Positions 60,994 to 64,000 of a DNA stretch of 64,000 nucleotides are shown here, one piece after another (positions within the stretch are counted from its first letter, which is position 1; every line of letters starts with the position of its first letter). The translations under genes were made by a program, and so were the position numbers. The notes below the pieces were generated by a model that was not told where the DNA came from, ran no database searches, and was given only the letters and a program-made list of their open reading frames with translations. Origin of the DNA: Variovorax sp. 770b2 (GTDB lineage Bacteria; Pseudomonadota; Gammaproteobacteria; Burkholderiales; Burkholderiaceae_C); contig NZ_FOXJ01000001.1 in NCBI RefSeq assembly GCF_900115685.1, forward strand, positions 62,001 to 126,000. The letters run 5' to 3'.

Positions 60994-61875
60994 TCAGGCG
61001 CCGGGCGTCTCGGTTTCGGTCTCGCGGTGCGCCGGCGCGAGCGGGCAGGCGCCGCAGTAGTCCTCGCCGGGCAGCAGGTGGTAGAGGCAGCACTGGCGGT
61101 GCAGCTTCACCGTGTCGTAGTGGTCGTCGTGGAACATGCGCACTTCGCGCTGCCGCCCGTGCAGCGGGTTGTCGAAGCCCTGCTGCGGCATCGGCTCGCC
61201 GCCCCCGCAGTGGCGCGAGGGCCAGACCGGGTCGCGCACCAGCCGCGCCCAGTCTTCGGCAATCGCCGGCAGCCCGGTCAGCGCCAGCGCCTGCTCGAAG
61301 ACCACGTCGAATTCGCGCGCCGCGTTGCCCCAGAGGATCTTGGGCGCAAGCCGCGTCAGCCGGGCCAGCGTCTCGAAGAGCGGCGCCAGGTGCTGCCAGA
61401 GCAAGGGCGCGTAGCGCACGGTCGTCGCCGCACCCGGCATCGGCGTGCCCGTGTGCAGGATGTGAAAGCGCACGGGATGGCCGTCGTCGTCCAGCACCAC
61501 CCATGTCTCGTCCGCGCCGATGGGAAAGACCTGCTCCAGCACCGTGGCCGCCGCAATCACCGGCGGCAGCAGCGCCGCCAGGTACTCGAGGCTCCAGGCC
61601 GAGGCGATCGGACGCAGGTCGCGCCCGTCGCTGCGGCGAAAGCGGGCGTTGCGGCGCATCACGTCCATCAGCGCGTCGGGCGCGAGCAGGTCGGCCACGC
61701 GCACGGCGCCGGCCGGTACGGCCGGCGCGCACTGCAGCCTTTCGCCGAACGGCCGGAGGTCCTCGCCCTCGAAGAGCGGCGCCAGGATCGGGATCATGGG
61801 TGCGTGGGCCGCAAGGCGGTGAAACGGTGCGCGGAGTCCATCCAGGAAAGACGTGCCAGCCGCCCGCATGTTCAT
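60994..61875 (-). CDS. FhuF-type siderophore-iron reductase
   Basis: A 293-residue cytoplasmic protein that reduces Fe(III) in imported hydroxamate siderophores to release iron. The C-terminus holds the signature C-C-x10-C-x2-C of the FhuF [2Fe-2S] cluster (CCLYHLLPGEDYCGAC, about 269-284). The ATG at 61875 or 61869 gives the right length; neither has a strong ribosome site. It is divergent from the exporter gene (196 bases between) and upstream of the formyltransferase on the same strand. Its presence supports a hydroxamate-type product. Confidence 0.87.
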   Translation of the reverse strand: MNMRAAGTSFLDGLRAPFHRLAAHAPMIPILAPLFEGEDLRPFGERLQCAPAVPAGAVRVADLLAPDALMDVMRRNARFRRSDGRDLRPIASAWSLEYLAALLPPVIAAATVLEQVFPIGADETWVVLDDDGHPVRFHILHTGTPMPGAATTVRYAPLLWQHLAPLFETLARLTRLAPKILWGNAAREFDVVFEQALALTGLPAIAEDWARLVRDPVWPSRHCGGGEPMPQQGFDNPLHGRQREVRMFHDDHYDTVKLHRQCCLYHLLPGEDYCGACPLAPAHRETETETPGA

Positions 61876-62071
61876 GCGCCATCCCGTTTCGGCGGCCCGC
61901 GGCGGCGCCGCGTGAACATCGGCGAGGCCGGATCGTCTATGCAAGGAGCGGCGTGATGCCGCCGGGCCCCTGTCTTCTGGCAGAGGCGTTCTCCAATCGT
62001 TTCCGGTCCGGCGGCGGGTGTCCGTGCCGCGCGGCCGCTGTGTCGCCTTCACGGGCGGAAAGAGTTCTCGT

Positions 62072-63751
62072 ATGTCATCTGCCAGTGGCAATGCCGCGGA
62101 GGTCCGGCGCCTGCTGAAACCCTTCGCACCCTGGTTCGTGCTGTCCGCGGTCACCGGCATCGCCGCGGGCGTCGCCACGGTCGCGCTGCTGCGCACCATC
62201 AACCAGGTGCTCAACCAGGAAGGCGGCATGGCCGGCGGCCTGTTGCTGACCTTCATCGCGCTGTGCGGCGTCGCGCTCTTCGGCCGCATGGCCTCGGACG
62301 TGTCGACCAACTTCGTCGGCCAGCGCCTGGTGGCCCAGGTGCGCAAGAGCCTCGCGCAGAAGATCCTCGCGGCGCCCATCGACGCGCTGGAGCGCTACCG
62401 CACCCACCGCCTGATGCCCGTGCTGTCGCAGGACGTGGACATGATCAGCGACGTGGCCTTCGTGCTCTCGTCCACGCTGATCGCGATCGCCGTCGCGCTC
62501 GGCTGCCTGGTCTACCTGGCCATTCTTTCGCTGCCGCTGTTCGGCCTGCTGGTGGTGATGCTGGTGATCGGCGCCACGATCCAGATCATGGCGCAGGCCC
62601 GCGCCGAAGTCGGCTTCTGGAAGGCGCGCGAATACGAAGACCAGCTGCACAAGGCCTACCGTGCGATCAGCGAGGGCGCCAAGGAGCTGCGCATGCACCG
62701 CGCGCGCCGCACGCACATGTTCGGCGGCCAGATCGAGCGCATCGTGGACATCATCCGCAAAGTCAACGGCCGCGCGATCAACACCTACGTGATCGCCTCC
62801 GCCTTCGGTTCGGCCCTCTTCTTCCTGCTGATCGCGCTCATCCTGGGCTGGGCCGCGTTCCGCAACACCGACCCGGCCGTGCTCAGCGGCTTCGTCCTCG
62901 TGCTGCTGTTCCTGAAAGGGCCCATCGATTCCATCGCGCTCGCGCTGCCCAACGTCGGCCGCGCCAAGGTCGCGTTCCAGCGCATCGCCGACCTCTCGGC
63001 GCGCTTTGCCACGCCCGAGCCGCACCTGCACCTGGAGCACCCGGCCAGCATCGCCGCGCTCTCGCACGGCATCGGCATGAGCGGCGTGCGCTATGCCTTC
63101 GAGCCGGCCGAGGGCAGCGAGCCCTTCGTGCTCGGCCCGATCGACCTGCAGCTGCGCCGCGGCGAGATGGTGTTCGTCGTGGGCGACAACGGCTCGGGCA
63201 AGACCACCCTCATCAAGCTCCTGCTCGGCCTCTATGCGCCGCAGCAGGGCGAGGTGCTGCGCGACGACGCCGTCGTGACGCCCGAGACGCGCGACGACTA
63301 CCGCCAGCTCTTCACCACCGTGTTTTCCGACTTCTACCTGTTCGAGGACCTGGTCGCCAACAACAAGGGCGAAGAGAGCGCGCAGTCCCTGCCGCAGGCG
63401 GCGCTGCCGTACCTGCAGCGCCTGGAAATCGCCCACAAGGTGAGCGTGAAGGACGGCTCCTTCAGCACCGTGGACCTCTCCACCGGCCAGCGCAAGCGCC
63501 TGGCGCTGGTGCACGCCTACCTCGAAGGCCGTCCGGTGCTGGTGTTCGACGAATGGGCCGCCGACCAGGACCCGACCTTCCGCCACCTGTTCTACACCGA
63601 GCTCTTGCCCGAGCTGCGCGCCAAGGGGCACCTCCTGGTCGTCATCTCACACGACGACCGCTACTTCCACCTGGCCGACCGCGTCATCACGATGAAGTCG
63701 GGCCGCATCGCGGAAGACCGCGCGCGCGCACCGCAAGGCCTTGCCGCGTGA
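62072..63751 (+). CDS. PvdE/SyrD-type cyclic peptide/siderophore ABC exporter
   Basis: A 559-residue half-transporter with an N-terminal membrane domain (about six segments, 1-320) and a C-terminal ATPase. Walker A is GDNGSGKTT near 372-380, the signature is LSTGQRKR near 469-476, and Walker B is VLVFDEWAADQDP near 489-501. The LSTGQ signature and DEWAADQDP are typical of the PvdE/SyrD family, which moves siderophore precursors or lipopeptides across the inner membrane. The start MSSASGNAAE is chosen because the preceding in-frame residues are Arg-rich and unlike the family. It is followed 106 bases later by the ornithine monooxygenase, probably in the same transcript. Confidence 0.92.
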   Translation: MSSASGNAAEVRRLLKPFAPWFVLSAVTGIAAGVATVALLRTINQVLNQEGGMAGGLLLTFIALCGVALFGRMASDVSTNFVGQRLVAQVRKSLAQKILAAPIDALERYRTHRLMPVLSQDVDMISDVAFVLSSTLIAIAVALGCLVYLAILSLPLFGLLVVMLVIGATIQIMAQARAEVGFWKAREYEDQLHKAYRAISEGAKELRMHRARRTHMFGGQIERIVDIIRKVNGRAINTYVIASAFGSALFFLLIALILGWAAFRNTDPAVLSGFVLVLLFLKGPIDSIALALPNVGRAKVAFQRIADLSARFATPEPHLHLEHPASIAALSHGIGMSGVRYAFEPAEGSEPFVLGPIDLQLRRGEMVFVVGDNGSGKTTLIKLLLGLYAPQQGEVLRDDAVVTPETRDDYRQLFTTVFSDFYLFEDLVANNKGEESAQSLPQAALPYLQRLEIAHKVSVKDGSFSTVDLSTGQRKRLALVHAYLEGRPVLVFDEWAADQDPTFRHLFYTELLPELRAKGHLLVVISHDDRYFHLADRVITMKSGRIAEDRARAPQGLAA

Positions 63752-63857
63752 GGGCGCCGGAGCGCTTCTTTCACGCCCGCCGTTTCGTTCACCGCCCCGA
63801 ATTTCCGATGCCGTGCATCCGCGGGCGTTCGCACATCACCACAGGAGTCGACATTCC

Positions 63858-64000
63858 ATGCAACACATCCATGACCTGATCGGCGTCGGATTCGGTCCGT
63901 CGAACATCGCGCTGGCCATCGCGCTCGAGGAAAAGCGCCATGGCGCCAAGCCGGTGGATGCCTTGTTCATCGAGCGCCAGCCCAGCTTCGCCTGGCATCC
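63858..64000 (+). CDS. L-ornithine N5-monooxygenase (partial, runs off the window)
   Basis: Only the first 47 residues are present. The N-terminal FAD-binding motif GVGFGPSNIALA and the following FIERQPSFAWHP are hallmarks of PvdA/IucD-type flavin monooxygenases, which hydroxylate the side-chain amine of free ornithine (or lysine) using NADPH and oxygen. A GGAG site precedes the ATG at 63858. It supplies the N5-hydroxyornithine used by the formyl- and acyltransferases in this cluster. Ornithine rather than lysine is inferred from the PvdF-like formyltransferase. Confidence 0.9.
   Translation, partial: MQHIHDLIGVGFGPSNIALAIALEEKRHGAKPVDALFIERQPSFAWH

Overview
This 64 kb, GC-rich window looks like the chromosome of a member of the Comamonadaceae (Betaproteobacteria), most probably Variovorax or a close relative. 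The evidence is the gene order folC - SPOR protein - cvpA - purF - metZ - gltX - tRNA-Ala/Glu/Asp, the protein sequences, and a lipopeptide siderophore locus of the kind known from that genus. The assignment is inference from content; no database was searched.

Layout. (1) 1-4.7 kb: one end of a prophage, with small late or structural-type genes and a tyrosine integrase reading inward from the edge next to folC. (2) 5.0-12.4 kb: housekeeping block (folC, SPOR-domain protein, cvpA, purF, metZ, gltX, three tRNAs, terminator). (3) 12.7-24.4 kb: a catabolic and uptake locus with a tartrate/malate-type dehydrogenase, a complete dipeptide-type ABC transporter (two permeases, two ATPases, binding protein), an amidase, an aldehyde dehydrogenase, a beta-hydroxyacid dehydrogenase, and on the other strand a hydratase-family protein and a LysR regulator. 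(4) 24.5-29.3 kb: miscellaneous genes (BON-like membrane protein, 5'-nucleotidase lipoprotein, a short DUF418 protein, a SYLF lipoprotein, a ParB-like protein). (5) 29.3 kb to the window end: an iron-regulated NRPS siderophore cluster.

The siderophore cluster holds an Sfp-type phosphopantetheinyl transferase, an ECF sigma factor behind a Fur box, a FecR remnant consisting only of a DUF4880 domain, MbtH, a type II thioesterase, and three NRPSs of 3927, 2626 and 1364 aa. I read the NRPS architecture as FAAL-ACP / C-A-T / (E/C)-A-T / (E/C)-A-T // C-A-T-E / C-A-T // C-A-T-TE. This is a fatty-acyl-capped line with six amino-acid modules and no PKS. After a two-way terminator come, on the minus strand, the TonB receptor (own Fur box), an IucB-type N-acyltransferase, an N5-hydroxyornithine formyltransferase and a FhuF-type reductase. 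On the plus strand a PvdE-type exporter and the start of an ornithine N5-monooxygenase follow. Together they can hydroxylate and acylate ornithine, assemble and export an acylated hexapeptide hydroxamate, re-import the ferric complex and reduce it.

The most unusual observation is in the fifth module. Its adenylation domain is a near copy of the threonine-type A domain of module 3, but it has lost exactly ten codons after core A5, including two residues of the substrate-specificity code. Other points are three pairs of near-identical kilobase blocks shared among modules, dual E/C domains, an unassigned specificity code used in both the first and last modules, and the coexistence of acetyl- and formyl-type ornithine tailoring enzymes.
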